Positions 1 to 8,888 are shown, numbered from the stretch's first letter. The stretch: DNA of 64,000 bases from Lonepinella koalarum (GCF_004565475.1 NZ_SRHX01000003.1:186001-250000), one strand, 5' to 3'. The notes: generated from the letters alone by a model not told the origin. A program made the numbers and translations.

Positions 1-881
1 TATCCGTTTTTTTGCTTAAAGGAATAACCTAAAGCAAATAAAGCGACAGTCAGCACTGACATAACTAAAACATCACGCGAAAGCACCGCACTTTCCACTT
101 GCATCGGGTGAATCACGCCGGCAATTCCCACCACCGCAAGAGTATTAAATAAATTTGAACCAATAATATTGCCTACCGCTAAATCCACTTCGCCTTTGCG
201 AGCTGCGACAATGGATGAGGCCAATTCGGGTAACGATGTACCAATTGCCACAATGGTCAAACCGATAATTAAATCGCTGACACCAAAGTAATGAGCCACT
301 TCAACCGCTCCCCAGACTAATAATTGCGAGCTTGCCATCAGCAGCATTAAACCGATAACTAGCCATAAAAGTGCTTTGCTTAACGGCATATATTTTTGTT
401 GTTGTAACTCTTCGGGTAACGTATGGTTTTTATGACGCAAACTTTGCCAAATTGTCCATGTCATATAGATGGCGAGCATGGCAATTAAAATACCTGCATC
501 AAGGCGAGAAATTTGCATATCATAGAGCAGATAGGCTGAAATTACGGTAACCAAAAGCAAGATCGGAAGATCTTGTTTAAGTACTTGTGAATGTACTAAA
601 ACAGGCTTAACTAAGGCAGTGAAACCTAGAATAAGGGCGATATTGGTAATGTTGGAACCATAGGCATTCCCTAAGGCAATACCAGGGCTACCGTCAAGGG
701 CGGATATTGCAGAAACCACCATTTCGGGGGCGGATGTGCCAAATCCGATAATCACAATACCGATTAAAAGTGGAGACATACCAAAATGGCGTGCAGTAGC
801 GGCTGCACCATCGACAAAGCGATCTGCTGACCAAACTAATAAGAGTAATCCGATAATAATGGCTAAACTGGGTAAAAGCAT
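1..881 (-). CDS. yrbG: CaCA family calcium/sodium antiporter, C-terminus cut by window edge
   Basis: Inner-membrane cation exchanger of the CaCA superfamily, probably exchanging Na+ (or H+) for Ca2+. The reading frame stays open from ATG at 881 to the left edge, giving about 293 residues; E. coli YrbG has about 325, so roughly 30 C-terminal residues are missing. Two related halves are visible, each with the alpha-repeat signature of the family: GFGTSAPEMVVSAIS followed by GNAYGSNITN in the N-half, and AIGTSLPELASSIVAA followed by GNIIGSNLFNT in the C-half. Between them lies a hydrophilic loop with a QQQK run. About ten hydrophobic segments are apparent. The gene follows tRNA-Asn on the same strand but is separated from it by a terminator, so it should have its own promoter. 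The family assignment is firm; the physiological ion is not shown by sequence. Confidence 0.88.
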   Translation of the reverse strand, partial: MLLPSLAIIIGLLLLVWSADRFVDGAAATARHFGMSPLLIGIVIIGFGTSAPEMVVSAISALDGSPGIALGNAYGSNITNIALILGFTALVKPVLVHSQVLKQDLPILLLVTVISAYLLYDMQISRLDAGILIAMLAIYMTWTIWQSLRHKNHTLPEELQQQKYMPLSKALLWLVIGLMLLMASSQLLVWGAVEVAHYFGVSDLIIGLTIVAIGTSLPELASSIVAARKGEVDLAVGNIIGSNLFNTLAVVGIAGVIHPMQVESAVLSRDVLVMSVLTVALFALGYSFKQKNG

Positions 882-952
882 GTAAATTTTCAATAGCAAA
901 TAAAAGTCGGCATTATAGCGGATTAAATAAAAGAGGGATATAGGCAAGAAAA

Positions 953-978
953 AATAAAAGCCCAAAAATTTTTGGGCT
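953..978 (-). terminator. Intrinsic terminator downstream of tRNA-Asn
   Basis: A perfect 20-bp palindrome (AGCCCAAAAA / TTTTTGGGCT, 959-978) is followed on the minus strand by CTTTTATTTTTTC. It lies between tRNA-Asn and the CaCA antiporter and most likely ends the tRNA transcript. Confidence 0.75.
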
Positions 979-1041
979 AAAACTTCTGGTGTAAAATGAA
1001 CTTTTATCAAAGGAGATAAATAAAAGCTCACCAAAAGGAAA

Positions 1042-1117
1042 TGGCTCCTCCTGCGGGACTCGAACCTGCGACATATGGATTAACAGTCCACCGTTCTACC
1101 GACTGAACTAAGGAGGA
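1042..1117 (-). tRNA. tRNA-Asn (anticodon GTT)
   Basis: Read on the minus strand, the 76-base gene starts TCCTCCTTAG and ends GGAGGAG followed by an encoded CCA (1042-1044). The acceptor stem pairs TCCTCC(T) with (A... )GGAGGA, the D-arm holds AGTTCAGTCGGTAGA, the anticodon loop is CTGTTAA giving GTT, and the T-arm contains GGTTCGAGTCC. It is nearly identical to the enterobacterial tRNA-Asn. It has its own promoter (1149-1177) and terminator (953-978), so it is a single-gene unit. Confidence 0.97.
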
Positions 1118-1148
1118 ATAACTCTGAATCACTCAAGATTGGTGGCGA

Positions 1149-1177
1149 ATGATAATGATCTCTGACAAGATTGTCAA
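1149..1177 (-). promoter_or_regulatory. Sigma-70 promoter for tRNA-Asn
   Basis: On the minus strand a consensus -35 TTGACA (1172-1177) and a -10 TATCAT (1149-1154) are separated by exactly 17 bases. The sequence just after the -10, TCGCCACC, is GC-rich, as in discriminators of stringently controlled stable-RNA promoters. The predicted start is about 25 bases before the mature tRNA 5' end. Confidence 0.8.
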
Positions 1178-1209
1178 GTGCCAAAAGAAAGAAAATTTAT
1201 TGTTTTTTT

Positions 1210-1232
1210 CTATCCACAAAATCTGTGGATAA
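1210..1232. promoter_or_regulatory. Inverted pair of DnaA-box-like 9-mers
   Basis: TATCCACA (1211-1218) and TGTGGATA (1224-1231) form a perfect 8-bp inverted repeat with a 5-base spacer. The right arm read on the minus strand, with the next base, is TTATCCACA, a perfect DnaA box; the left one, CTATCCACA, differs at one base. Function is not shown; a DnaA-binding or titration site is possible. Confidence 0.5.
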
Positions 1233-1501
1233 CTCTGTGAGTTAATTTTATAAAAAAGCGTCAACGCTAGGCAATATCTAGCTTGGTAGCCTTTCCATTG
1301 ATCATTGTTCGCAAAATAACATTAATATAAAAATCAATAAGTTAATTAAAATCTAGTGGAAAATAGAGAAATTTTTTAAGAAAATATTTCTTATTCAGCT
1401 TGACAAATATAACTCTGTGTAAAACTTGGATTTTTTCAATCTGATTTGGTCATAAAAATATGATAAAATATACCGCACTTTATAAATGATCAGTAGTAAT
1501 T

Positions 1502-3541
1502 ATGGCAACAAAAATTAATAGTAAACCTTTTATTTTGCATTCCGACTTTCAACCATCAGGTGATCAACCTACTGCTATTGCAAAATTAACAGAAAATTTA
1601 AATGATGGTCTAGCCCATCAAACTTTGCTGGGAGTGACCGGTTCGGGAAAAACATTTACTATTGCGAATGTGATAGCTCAACTGAATCGCCCTGCCATGG
1701 TACTTGCGCCGAATAAAACCTTAGCCGCACAGCTTTATGCTGAAATGAAAGCTTTTTTCCCCGAAAATGCGGTGGAATATTTCGTGTCTTATTACGATTA
1801 TTACCAACCCGAAGCCTATGTGCCGTCTAGTGATACCTTTATTGAAAAAGATGCGTCGATTAATGATCAAATTGAGCAAATGCGATTATCCGCTACCAAA
1901 TCTTTTTTAGAGCGACGAGATACTATTGTGGTGGCATCGGTTTCGGCAATTTACGGCTTGGGCGATCCGGATAGCTATTTAAAAATGATGTTGCACCTAC
2001 AAACAGGCGCCATTATTGATCAACGCCAAATCTTGGCGAAATTAGCAGAATTGCAATATACGCGTAATGATCAAGCTTTTCAACGCGGTACCTTTAGAGT
2101 ACGAGGTGAAGTGATTGATATTTTCCCCGCAGAATCGGACGATCAAGCGGTTCGCATTGAACTCTTTGATGAGGAAATCGAACGTTTAAGCCTGTTTGAT
2201 CCCCTCACCGGCACCAGCTTTGGTACGATACCACGCTTTACGGTGTATCCGAAAACCCACTATGTTACGCCGAGAGAACGGATTTTAGATGCGATAGAAA
2301 AAATTAAAGCGGAATTAGCACAACGCCGTGAACAATTTATTAAAGAAAACAAATTATTAGAAGAACAACGGATTAGCCAACGTACCCAATTTGATATTGA
2401 AATGATGAATGAACTAGGTTATTGTTCTGGCATTGAAAATTACTCCCGTTATTTATCCGGACGGAATGAGGGTGAACCGCCACCGACCTTATTTGATTAT
2501 ATGCCGTCCGATGCGTTATTAATTATTGATGAAAGCCACGTTACTGTGCCACAAATTGGCGGTATGTATCGTGGTGACCGTTCGCGCAAAGAAACGCTGG
2601 TAGAATATGGTTTCCGCTTGCCATCAGCATTGGATAATCGCCCCTTGCGGTTTGAAGAATTTGAACGGTTATCCCCACAAACCATTTATGTTTCTGCTAC
2701 GCCGGGTCCCTATGAATTAGAAAAATCAGGTACGGAGATTATTGATCAGGTGGTGCGACCAACAGGCTTATTGGATCCCGAAATTGAAATCCGTCCGGTT
2801 TCCATTCAGGTGGACGATTTATTATCGGAAGCACGTCAACGAGCAGAGTGCAATGAGCGGATATTAGTTACCACTTTAACCAAACGTATGGCAGAAGATC
2901 TTACCGATTATTTAGAAGAACACGGTGTGCGAGTACGTTATTTACATTCGGATATTGACACTGTAGAACGAGTAGAAATTATTCGAGATCTGCGTTTAGG
3001 TGAATTTGATGTATTGGTTGGGATTAATTTATTGCGTGAAGGCTTGGATATTCCCGAAGTGTCGTTGGTGGCAATTTTAGATGCCGACAAAGAAGGTTTT
3101 TTACGTTCTGAACGCTCATTAATTCAAACTATTGGACGAGCTGCCCGAAATCTGAAAGGAAAAGCCATTTTATATGCAGATCGTATCACCAATTCCATGC
3201 AAAAAGCCATCACGGAAACTAACCGTCGCCGTGAAAAACAAATCAAATATAATCAAGAACGAGGTATTATCCCGCAAGCGTTGAATAAAAAAGTAGGCGA
3301 ATTATTAGATATTGGACAAGGGGCAATAAATAAAGCTAAAGGTAAAACCAAATCCAAAGCGAATCGTATTGAAGAACCTCAAGCCAGTTATCTAGCGAAT
3401 GATCCAAAAGCCTTACAAAAAGAAATTAAAAAATTGGAGCAACAAATGTATAAATTTGCACAAGATTTGGAATTTGAAAAAGCGGCAGCCGTCAGAGATC
3501 AATTGCATCAATTGCGTCAGAAATTTATTAGCGAAACATAA
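1502..3541 (+). CDS. uvrB: UvrABC excinuclease subunit B
   Basis: Damage-verifying helicase-like subunit of nucleotide excision repair; it is loaded by UvrA and recruits UvrC for dual incision. The 679 residues match the usual length. Visible are the Walker A motif GVTGSGKT (residues 44-51), the tyrosine-rich beta-hairpin [12 protein letters not shown] that inserts into damaged DNA, the DESH box in [15 protein letters not shown], helicase motif VI (QTIGRAARN) and a C-terminal UVR/UvrC-interacting domain ([20 protein letters not shown]). It stands alone: a weak stem at 3562-3582 follows, and the next gene is convergent. The Shine-Dalgarno is poor, but this ATG gives the expected N-terminus. 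No LexA box was found upstream, although uvrB is SOS-induced in E. coli. Confidence 0.98.
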   Translation: MATKINSKPFILHSDFQPSGDQPTAIAKLTENLNDGLAHQTLLGVTGSGKTFTIANVIAQLNRPAMVLAPNKTLAAQLYAEMKAFFPENAVEYFVSYYDYYQPEAYVPSSDTFIEKDASINDQIEQMRLSATKSFLERRDTIVVASVSAIYGLGDPDSYLKMMLHLQTGAIIDQRQILAKLAELQYTRNDQAFQRGTFRVRGEVIDIFPAESDDQAVRIELFDEEIERLSLFDPLTGTSFGTIPRFTVYPKTHYVTPRERILDAIEKIKAELAQRREQFIKENKLLEEQRISQRTQFDIEMMNELGYCSGIENYSRYLSGRNEGEPPPTLFDYMPSDALLIIDESHVTVPQIGGMYRGDRSRKETLVEYGFRLPSALDNRPLRFEEFERLSPQTIYVSATPGPYELEKSGTEIIDQVVRPTGLLDPEIEIRPVSIQVDDLLSEARQRAECNERILVTTLTKRMAEDLTDYLEEHGVRVRYLHSDIDTVERVEIIRDLRLGEFDVLVGINLLREGLDIPEVSLVAILDADKEGFLRSERSLIQTIGRAARNLKGKAILYADRITNSMQKAITETNRRREKQIKYNQERGIIPQALNKKVGELLDIGQGAINKAKGKTKSKANRIEEPQASYLANDPKALQKEIKKLEQQMYKFAQDLEFEKAAAVRDQLHQLRQKFISET

Positions 3542-3561
3542 ATGAAATATAAATTACAGAA

Positions 3562-3582
3562 AGGTCGCTCAACTAGCGACCT
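3562..3582. terminator. Stem-loop between convergent uvrB and BASS transporter gene
   Basis: AGGTCGCT (3562-3569), loop CAACT, AGCGACCT (3575-3582) make a perfect 8-bp stem between two convergent stop codons. The T-tract is poor on both strands, so termination strength is uncertain. Confidence 0.5.
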
Positions 3583-3595
3583 ATTATAAAGTTAA

Positions 3596-4531
3596 TTATT
3601 GGGTGCGATTTTTAATAGTAGAAAAAATATTAGCGACAATTGGACCTGATACATTATGCCAGAAACTGAAAATAGCGCTGGGTACTGCCGCAATAGGATT
3701 AAAATGAGCCGCTGCGAGTGCTGCTCCTAAGCCTGAATTTTGCATGCCTACTTCAATAGAAATCGCTTTACTGTCATAGTTATCTAAACGTAAAAGTTTT
3801 GCCGCAGAAAAGCCAACGAGATAGCCTAAACAATTATGCAGAACAACCACAGCGAAAATCAATAAGCCTGATTCTACAATTTTGTCTTTACTAACCGCAA
3901 CCACCGCAGACAAGATCAGTACAATAGAAATAACGGAAAGTAATGGCATGGTTTTGCTAATTTCATAGATTTTCTGTTTACATAAAGCACGTACGATTAA
4001 ACCTAATAAAATAGGCAGAAGTACCATTTTTAACACGGAGATAAACATAGCAGAAGCATCAATTTCTAACCATTGACTTGCAAGTACATAGAAAATAACC
4101 GGGGTAAGTAACGGGGCTAATAAAGTAGAAATAGTTGTACAGGCAACAGAAAGTGCCGTATTACCTTTTGCCAAATAGGTCATTACATTAGATGATGTCC
4201 CGCCGGGGCAAGAACCGACTAAAATTATACCGACAGCTAAATCAGCAGGTAAAGCAAATATTTTAGCCAGTGCAAAAGCAATAGCCGGCATAATTACAAA
4301 CTGTCCGATCACGCCAATAACTACAGACCTAGGATGTTTAACGACTTCACTAAAATCATTAAATGTTAATGTAATTCCCATACCGAACATGACAATACCG
4401 AGCAAGTAAGTAATATAATGACGAATTTCTATGAAATAAGTTGGGAATTTAAAAGCCAGAAAAGCAAAAATCAATACCCAAAGAGCAAAGGTTTTACTGA
4501 CAAGATGGGTTATTTTTAGTAGTGTTTGCAT
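3596..4531 (-). CDS. BASS family (bile acid:sodium symporter-like) transporter
   Basis: Predicted sodium-coupled inner-membrane transporter of the BASS/SBF family. The 311 residues form about nine to ten hydrophobic segments. Family-typical stretches are ILVGSCPGGTSSNVMTYLAKGNTALSVACTTISTLLAPLLTP (an unwound helix with polar residues of the sodium site) and SIEVGMQNSGLGAALA near the C-terminus. Start ATG at 4531 has a clear AAGGAAAA Shine-Dalgarno. Substrates in the family include bile acids, pantoate precursors and other organic anions, and nothing here decides among them. It is a single gene convergent with uvrB and upstream (on the same strand) there is the end of ttrR, about 77 bp away; a link to tetrathionate respiration is not supported. 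Confidence 0.85.
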   Translation of the reverse strand: MQTLLKITHLVSKTFALWVLIFAFLAFKFPTYFIEIRHYITYLLGIVMFGMGITLTFNDFSEVVKHPRSVVIGVIGQFVIMPAIAFALAKIFALPADLAVGIILVGSCPGGTSSNVMTYLAKGNTALSVACTTISTLLAPLLTPVIFYVLASQWLEIDASAMFISVLKMVLLPILLGLIVRALCKQKIYEISKTMPLLSVISIVLILSAVVAVSKDKIVESGLLIFAVVVLHNCLGYLVGFSAAKLLRLDNYDSKAISIEVGMQNSGLGAALAAAHFNPIAAVPSAIFSFWHNVSGPIVANIFSTIKNRTQ

Positions 4532-4608
4532 AATTTTCCTTATTGAGGTTATAAATAAATGGAGAAATAAAATAGCATAAATTTCAGCCCCAAAATAGGG
4601 GAGAACGT

Positions 4609-5190
4609 TTAATCTAGCAATGATCGCTTATAAATCAATTCGGCTAAGGTTTTGGCATTCATTTTTTGCATAATTTGAGCCCGATGGACTTCCACGGTGC
4701 GAATCGCAATATTCAATTGTTGGGCGATTTCACGGTTGATTTTGCCTTGTATGATTAACGCTAGAATTTCATGTTGTTTTGGACTAAGGGTATGATAATC
4801 CTGCTTAATTTTCTGTTTTTCATAGTTTGATAGCGTGCGTTGTTCGGCAATTTGTAAAGTGGCACGCAAGTGTTCAAAATCGACCGGTTTTTGTAAAAAA
4901 TCCACCGCACCTTGCTTTAATTCAGATACCGCCATTGGGACATCCGCATAGGCAGTCATAATAATCACCGCAAGGGTGCTTTGTATTTTACTGAGATATT
5001 GATGAACCTGTTTGCCATCCATTAACGGCATTTTCATATCTAATAATACGATACCCGGCACAAAGTGCGGTGCATTTTGTACGAATTTTACGCTGTCTGA
5101 CCAAGTGGTTACTTGATAACCCAATTGTTCCAGCAAAAACTGGGTTGAATCTAAGACACTTGGGTCGTCATCCACTAAATGAATTTGCAT
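4609..5190 (-). CDS. ttrR: Tetrathionate two-component response regulator TtrR
   Basis: FixJ/NarL-type response regulator, predicted to activate the divergent ttrBCA operon when phosphorylated by TtrS. The 193-residue protein has an N-terminal receiver domain with acidic pocket DDD (residues 7-9), phospho-acceptor Asp51 (VLLDMKMP) and the lysine in LQKPVDF, then a C-terminal LuxR helix-turn-helix (LSPKQHEILALIIQGKINREIA ... NIAIRTVEVHRAQIMQKM). The start at 5190 is chosen over an in-frame ATG at 5265 because it has an AAAGGGGAA ribosome site 5 bases upstream and gives the canonical MQIHLVDDD start. Its first codons overlap the end of ttrS by 23 bp, indicating co-transcription and coupled translation. 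Symbol rests on the adjacent reductase operon. Confidence 0.92.
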   Translation of the reverse strand: MQIHLVDDDPSVLDSTQFLLEQLGYQVTTWSDSVKFVQNAPHFVPGIVLLDMKMPLMDGKQVHQYLSKIQSTLAVIIMTAYADVPMAVSELKQGAVDFLQKPVDFEHLRATLQIAEQRTLSNYEKQKIKQDYHTLSPKQHEILALIIQGKINREIAQQLNIAIRTVEVHRAQIMQKMNAKTLAELIYKRSLLD

Positions 5191-6931
5191 AATTCCCCTT
5201 TGGTAATAATAAGTTAACTCTTGCTCCAGAACCTTGTGGCAGATTGCTGAGCTGAATATCTCCACCTTGCGATTGGATTAAACGCTGGCAAATCACCAAG
5301 CCTAAGCCTAATCCATCGGGTTTTGTGCTTTGAAATGGAACAAACGGGAAATCCAGTTGTTGTTGGGTGAAACCGCTGCCGTTATCTACAATTTCAATTT
5401 GTATTTTATCTGTGTGAATAGGTTGTACATTTATTGCAATTTGGTCAGCATTAGCCTGCAAGGCATTCAGTAAACAATTGCAGACTACCTGTTCTAACAT
5501 TGTGGTACAGACATAAATCTGTAACTGAATATCACAGTTTAATTGAATTTTCGCTTGTTTATTTTGTTGTTGCACAAAATAAATGGTACGTTGTAAGGTA
5601 GTATGTAGCAAAATGCGTTCTTTGTCATTGGCATTTTTAGCTTTCGCCCAATGGCGTAAGTTTTGTACAATTTTGACACTGCGATCGACCTGATGGATGA
5701 TTTTATCTAAAACGTCTAGGATTTTATTCGTCACTTGACTGGCGTAACCGGATTGGCTTAATTGATGTTTTAAACCCGCACTGTACATGCTAATGGCGGA
5801 TAGAGGTTGATTAATTTCATGTGCAATACCCGCCGTCATTTCGCCCAATATACTTAAACGATCGGCCTGAGCAAGTTGTTTCTGATAAAAATGTAAATCT
5901 TGATAAACCTGTTCTAGCGCTTTACTTTTGCGGTGAATTTGCCAACTTACCCAAAGATAATTCAACAAAATAAATGATATGATGGCAATAATCCAGCCTT
6001 GATATTGTATCAGCCAATACTTCACATCCGCCCAAAGATTTTGTTGTGGATGGCGATAGAGTTCACGCAAAATATAATCTGCTTGTAAGGTAGAAAGAGG
6101 TGGTGTCCATTGGGGAAGTTCAGCGGGACTGTGGTTTAATAATAGGGTGACTAATGTTGTGGCTAAACTATGTGGCACTTTGGGCATGGCAGCCAACGAC
6201 CAATTGGGCAGTAAATCCGTACTCGCCCAGCAACCAATAGTATTGGGTTTGTCGAGCAGTAAGCGAAAATCTTGTTGTTTTAATACACCTTCAATGACCA
6301 AATCTTCCAGTAAACAAACCGGCGTGATGGCAGCGTCGACTTTCTTCTCTTTAAGCCAAAAAAGTGTATTATCTACCGGAAAACCGGTAAACTGAAAATG
6401 GAGATCGTGTTTTTCGCTCAGATTATGTTGTACAAATTCATGATACCCCAATAGAAAACCACCAAAAGCGTCATTTCCTACGGCAGCGATTTTTTTGCCT
6501 TTTAAATCCTGCAATGTCCTATACTGACTATCTGCGCGTACAATAATCGCGCTGCCTATGCGTCCAATCGTATCGTGCTGCTGGCGTGGCGAATTGAGTG
6601 TGACTAACCAACGTACGGGGGTATCATTTAAATAAAAAAATTGCGATTGATTGGTGATAATAAAATCCAAGTCTTTGGCTTTTTCTTGTTTGAGATCGTC
6701 AAGATCCAACATCACTAGCACAAAATGATGCTCAGGATTAAGTTGCTGATTTAGCCAATCCACCCAAGGTTGCCATTTGGCATAGGTGTGAGTGGTTCCC
6801 CGCTGGGCGAGAATACCGATTTGCCAATCATTTGCTTTGGCTATCACAGGAAAAAATAGGCATAGCAAACCAATAACGCTTACATATCGCAAAAAATATT
6901 GCAAAAAAGACCGCATTTTTGGGAATTTCAT
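5168..6931 (-). CDS. ttrS: Tetrathionate sensor histidine kinase TtrS
   Basis: Membrane sensor kinase for tetrathionate, paired with TtrR. From ATG at 6931 the product has 587 residues: an N-terminal hydrophobic export segment (about residues 8-32), a periplasmic PhnD/phosphonate-binding-like domain (about 35-300, starting WQIGILAQRGTTH), a transmembrane helix (312-331), a coiled-coil linker, a HisKA box with His371 in GEMTAGIAHEINQPL and a C-terminal ATPase with DNGSGF and GLGLGLVICQRL. I prefer 6931 to the ATG at 6982 because AAGGAAATAGCC precedes it and the longer form would prepend residues not typical of a signal anchor. It overlaps ttrR by 23 bp. An FNR-like palindrome (6942-6955) lies just upstream. 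Confidence 0.92.
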   Translation of the reverse strand: MKFPKMRSFLQYFLRYVSVIGLLCLFFPVIAKANDWQIGILAQRGTTHTYAKWQPWVDWLNQQLNPEHHFVLVMLDLDDLKQEKAKDLDFIITNQSQFFYLNDTPVRWLVTLNSPRQQHDTIGRIGSAIIVRADSQYRTLQDLKGKKIAAVGNDAFGGFLLGYHEFVQHNLSEKHDLHFQFTGFPVDNTLFWLKEKKVDAAITPVCLLEDLVIEGVLKQQDFRLLLDKPNTIGCWASTDLLPNWSLAAMPKVPHSLATTLVTLLLNHSPAELPQWTPPLSTLQADYILRELYRHPQQNLWADVKYWLIQYQGWIIAIISFILLNYLWVSWQIHRKSKALEQVYQDLHFYQKQLAQADRLSILGEMTAGIAHEINQPLSAISMYSAGLKHQLSQSGYASQVTNKILDVLDKIIHQVDRSVKIVQNLRHWAKAKNANDKERILLHTTLQRTIYFVQQQNKQAKIQLNCDIQLQIYVCTTMLEQVVCNCLLNALQANADQIAINVQPIHTDKIQIEIVDNGSGFTQQQLDFPFVPFQSTKPDGLGLGLVICQRLIQSQGGDIQLSNLPQGSGARVNLLLPKGNYANSFSG

Positions 6932-6941
6932 GGCTATTTCC

Positions 6942-6955
6942 TTGATCTGGATCAT
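6942..6955. promoter_or_regulatory. FNR-box-like palindrome in the ttrS-ttrB intergenic region
   Basis: TTGATCTGGATCAT matches the FNR consensus TTGAT-N4-ATCAA at 9 of 10 defined positions. It lies 11 bp before the ttrS start and 131 bp before ttrB. If it acts as a class II site for ttrBCA, the -10 would fall near the AT-rich stretch at 6980-6990. Salmonella ttrBCA is known to need anaerobiosis through FNR, so this fits; binding itself is inference. Confidence 0.6.
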
Positions 6956-6969
6956 AGAACAATGATTTA

Positions 6970-6983
6970 TGTGGAAAACCACA
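6970..6983. promoter_or_regulatory. Short inverted repeat in the ttr promoter region
   Basis: TGTGG-AAAA-CCACA is a perfect 5-bp inverted repeat 104 bp before ttrB, between the FNR-like site and the reductase start codon. It is a candidate TtrR operator, but no reference site was available for comparison. Confidence 0.3.
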
Positions 6984-7086
6984 ATATCACTTTTTATTCA
7001 TATACTTAACAATACGATCAAATCTTATTGATTTCAAGTTTCTTTTATTTCAAGTGCTTTTATTTTAAGTTTCAGGGAGAAATACT

Positions 7087-7824
7087 ATGGAGTTAACTAA
7101 ACGAAAACTACTGAAAAATTTCTCTGCATTAACAGTGGGATCGGCATTTGTGCCGTTAAGTTATGCTGAGCAGAATTTTCAGCCAGCGCGCAGAGAAGGG
7201 AGTGCTGAACATCGTTATGGCATGTTGATTGATTTGCGACGTTGTATAGGTTGTCAGGCTTGTACGGTGAGTTGTTCAGTAGAAAATAACAGCCCGCTGG
7301 GCGAATTTCGTACCACTGTCCGTCAATATGAAGTGGTGAACGAAAACCATATGATTAACAATGTGTTATTACCTCGTTTATGTAATCATTGTGATAACCC
7401 ACCTTGTGTACCCGTTTGTCCTGTGCAAGCCACTTATCAGCGCAAAGATGGTATTGTGGTCATTAATAATGAAGCCTGTATCGGCTGTGCTTATTGTGTA
7501 CAAGCCTGTCCTTATGATGCGCGTTTTATTAATGAAGAAACGAAAACCGCCGATAAATGCACATTTTGCGCTCATCGATTAGAAGCGGGTTTATTGCCAG
7601 CCTGTGTGGAAAGTTGTGTGGGAGGTGCCAGAATTATTGGGGATTTAAAAGATCCCAACAGCACGATTAGCCAACTTATCGCGCAACATAAAGATGAACT
7701 TAAAGTGCTAAAACCTGAAGATGGTACCATTCCGCAAGTGTTTTATTTAGGTTTAGATGATGCTTTTGTAAGCCAAGTGAAAGGTCAGCCAATGTTATGG
7801 CAAGGCTTGGAGGATGCAGCATGA
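7087..7824 (+). CDS. ttrB: Tetrathionate reductase iron-sulfur subunit TtrB
   Basis: Electron-transfer subunit carrying four [4Fe-4S] clusters between membrane TtrC and catalytic TtrA, on the periplasmic side. The 245-residue protein contains four ferredoxin-type cysteine groups: CIGCQACTVSC, CNHCDNPPCVPVC, CIGCAYCVQAC and CTFC...CVESC. It aligns along its whole length with Salmonella TtrB, including LPRLCNHCDNPPCVPVCP and DKCTFCAHRLEAGLLPACVE. The N-terminus TKRKLLKNFSALTVGSAFV looks like a Tat signal, but with Lys-Arg in place of the twin arginines, as known for Salmonella TtrB. The ATG has GGGAGAAATACT before it. It is the first gene of ttrBCA, overlapping ttrC by an ATGA. Confidence 0.97.
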   Translation: MELTKRKLLKNFSALTVGSAFVPLSYAEQNFQPARREGSAEHRYGMLIDLRRCIGCQACTVSCSVENNSPLGEFRTTVRQYEVVNENHMINNVLLPRLCNHCDNPPCVPVCPVQATYQRKDGIVVINNEACIGCAYCVQACPYDARFINEETKTADKCTFCAHRLEAGLLPACVESCVGGARIIGDLKDPNSTISQLIAQHKDELKVLKPEDGTIPQVFYLGLDDAFVSQVKGQPMLWQGLEDAA

Positions 7825-8888
7825 TTAACGAAATTTTAGTTGAACCGCAACATGTCGCTTGGTTACCTTGGGCGGCGAGTTATTTCTTTTTTATTGGATT
7901 GGCAGCCACAGCGGTTGCTGAGGCGGTGATGATGAGATATGTCAAACAGGCAAGCTCACAACAGGAATTGATTGCCGTAGCAGTGGCGTTAACCTGTGCG
8001 ATTGTGGCACCGATTGCATTAACTGCCGATTTGCATCAACCCACTCGTGTTTGGCATTTTTATACCGTACTGACCTATTGGTCACTCATGTGGTGGGGCG
8101 CTTATATTTTACCGTTTTTTACCATGACCGTTGCTGCTTATTTCTTGCTGTTATTCTATCAGGTTAAACAACCGATGACGGCAAAATTAGCCGCAAGATT
8201 AGCTATCTGGTTACATTGGGTGCGTGGTCTAGTATTAATTTCAGTGGCAGCCATTTTGTTTTACACTTGTATGGAAGTGTATCAAGTGCAAGCCAGACCG
8301 CTTTGGCATAATCCTTGGTTTGCCCCACTGATTATTTTCAGTGCTTTACCGACTTCCATGTTGTTAATTCAATGGACAGTGAAATTACGCACCCAACAAA
8401 ACTTGGCTTATTTACGTCATTGGGCGTTATTTAGCCTCACCCTATTTATCTTGGCGTTAATCGGTTTATGCACCGCTTCAGGTGACATTGCTGATCAATT
8501 AACACAATTATATCAGCAAAAAACCTTGCCGATTTTCACCGCGGTTTTCGCCCTTGTAATCGCTGGCTGGTTACTGTTACCGCCATTTCGTTTTTCCTTG
8601 GGTTTATCCGTTATCTTCGCGTTGATTTTCACCGGCATGGTGCGTTGGGTGTTATTCATTCAGGTACAAACCTTAGCCAAATATAATGCCTTAGCCAATC
8701 CCTATCATTTTGAATGGAATGCTGACGGTGGTTTAGGCATGCTTTCCATGTTGGGCTTATGGGCGTTGGTTTCTGTGCTAATGTGGCAACTGTTAAATAT
8801 GACCAAAACACCAACCGAGCAAAAAATGGCTACCCTGAATAAACCACATAGTACACCGCATAATACACAGACAGGAGTATTATCATGA
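7821..8888 (+). CDS. ttrC: Tetrathionate reductase membrane subunit TtrC
   Basis: NrfD-like integral membrane subunit that oxidises menaquinol and passes electrons to TtrB. The 355-residue product has about nine hydrophobic helices, beginning WAASYFFFIGLAATAVAEAVMM, and a conserved ADLHQPTRVWHFY loop of the NrfD/PsrC family. The start at 7821 is chosen because it gives an ATGA overlap with the ttrB stop and is preceded by TTGGAGGATG; a longer frame from 7797 would overlap ttrB by 28 bp. Its own stop overlaps the ttrA start by 4 bp. These overlaps indicate one tightly coupled ttrBCA transcript. Confidence 0.95.
   Translation: MINEILVEPQHVAWLPWAASYFFFIGLAATAVAEAVMMRYVKQASSQQELIAVAVALTCAIVAPIALTADLHQPTRVWHFYTVLTYWSLMWWGAYILPFFTMTVAAYFLLLFYQVKQPMTAKLAARLAIWLHWVRGLVLISVAAILFYTCMEVYQVQARPLWHNPWFAPLIIFSALPTSMLLIQWTVKLRTQQNLAYLRHWALFSLTLFILALIGLCTASGDIADQLTQLYQQKTLPIFTAVFALVIAGWLLLPPFRFSLGLSVIFALIFTGMVRWVLFIQVQTLAKYNALANPYHFEWNADGGLGMLSMLGLWALVSVLMWQLLNMTKTPTEQKMATLNKPHSTPHNTQTGVLS

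Larger units (their letters stand above)
1118..1501. other. Intergenic region between tRNA-Asn and uvrB
   Basis: This 384-bp AT-rich gap holds the tRNA-Asn promoter, a pair of inverted DnaA-box-like sequences (1210-1232), and the uvrB promoter area. A plausible uvrB -10 (TAAAAT, 1464-1469) is present with no good -35, and a DNA uptake core (ACCGCACTT) lies between it and the start codon. I see no CTGT-N8-ACAG LexA operator and no further gene. Confidence 0.6.

Noticed and set aside
1143-1161. Fur-box-like GAATGATAATGATC before tRNA-Asn
   Set aside because: Only about 12 of 19 positions match, and the stretch is better explained as the -10 of the tRNA promoter.
1118-1501. LexA operator expected before uvrB
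   Set aside because: No CTGT-N8-ACAG or near match was found; CTGTGAGTTAATTTTA and CTGTGTAAAACTTGGA lack the second half.
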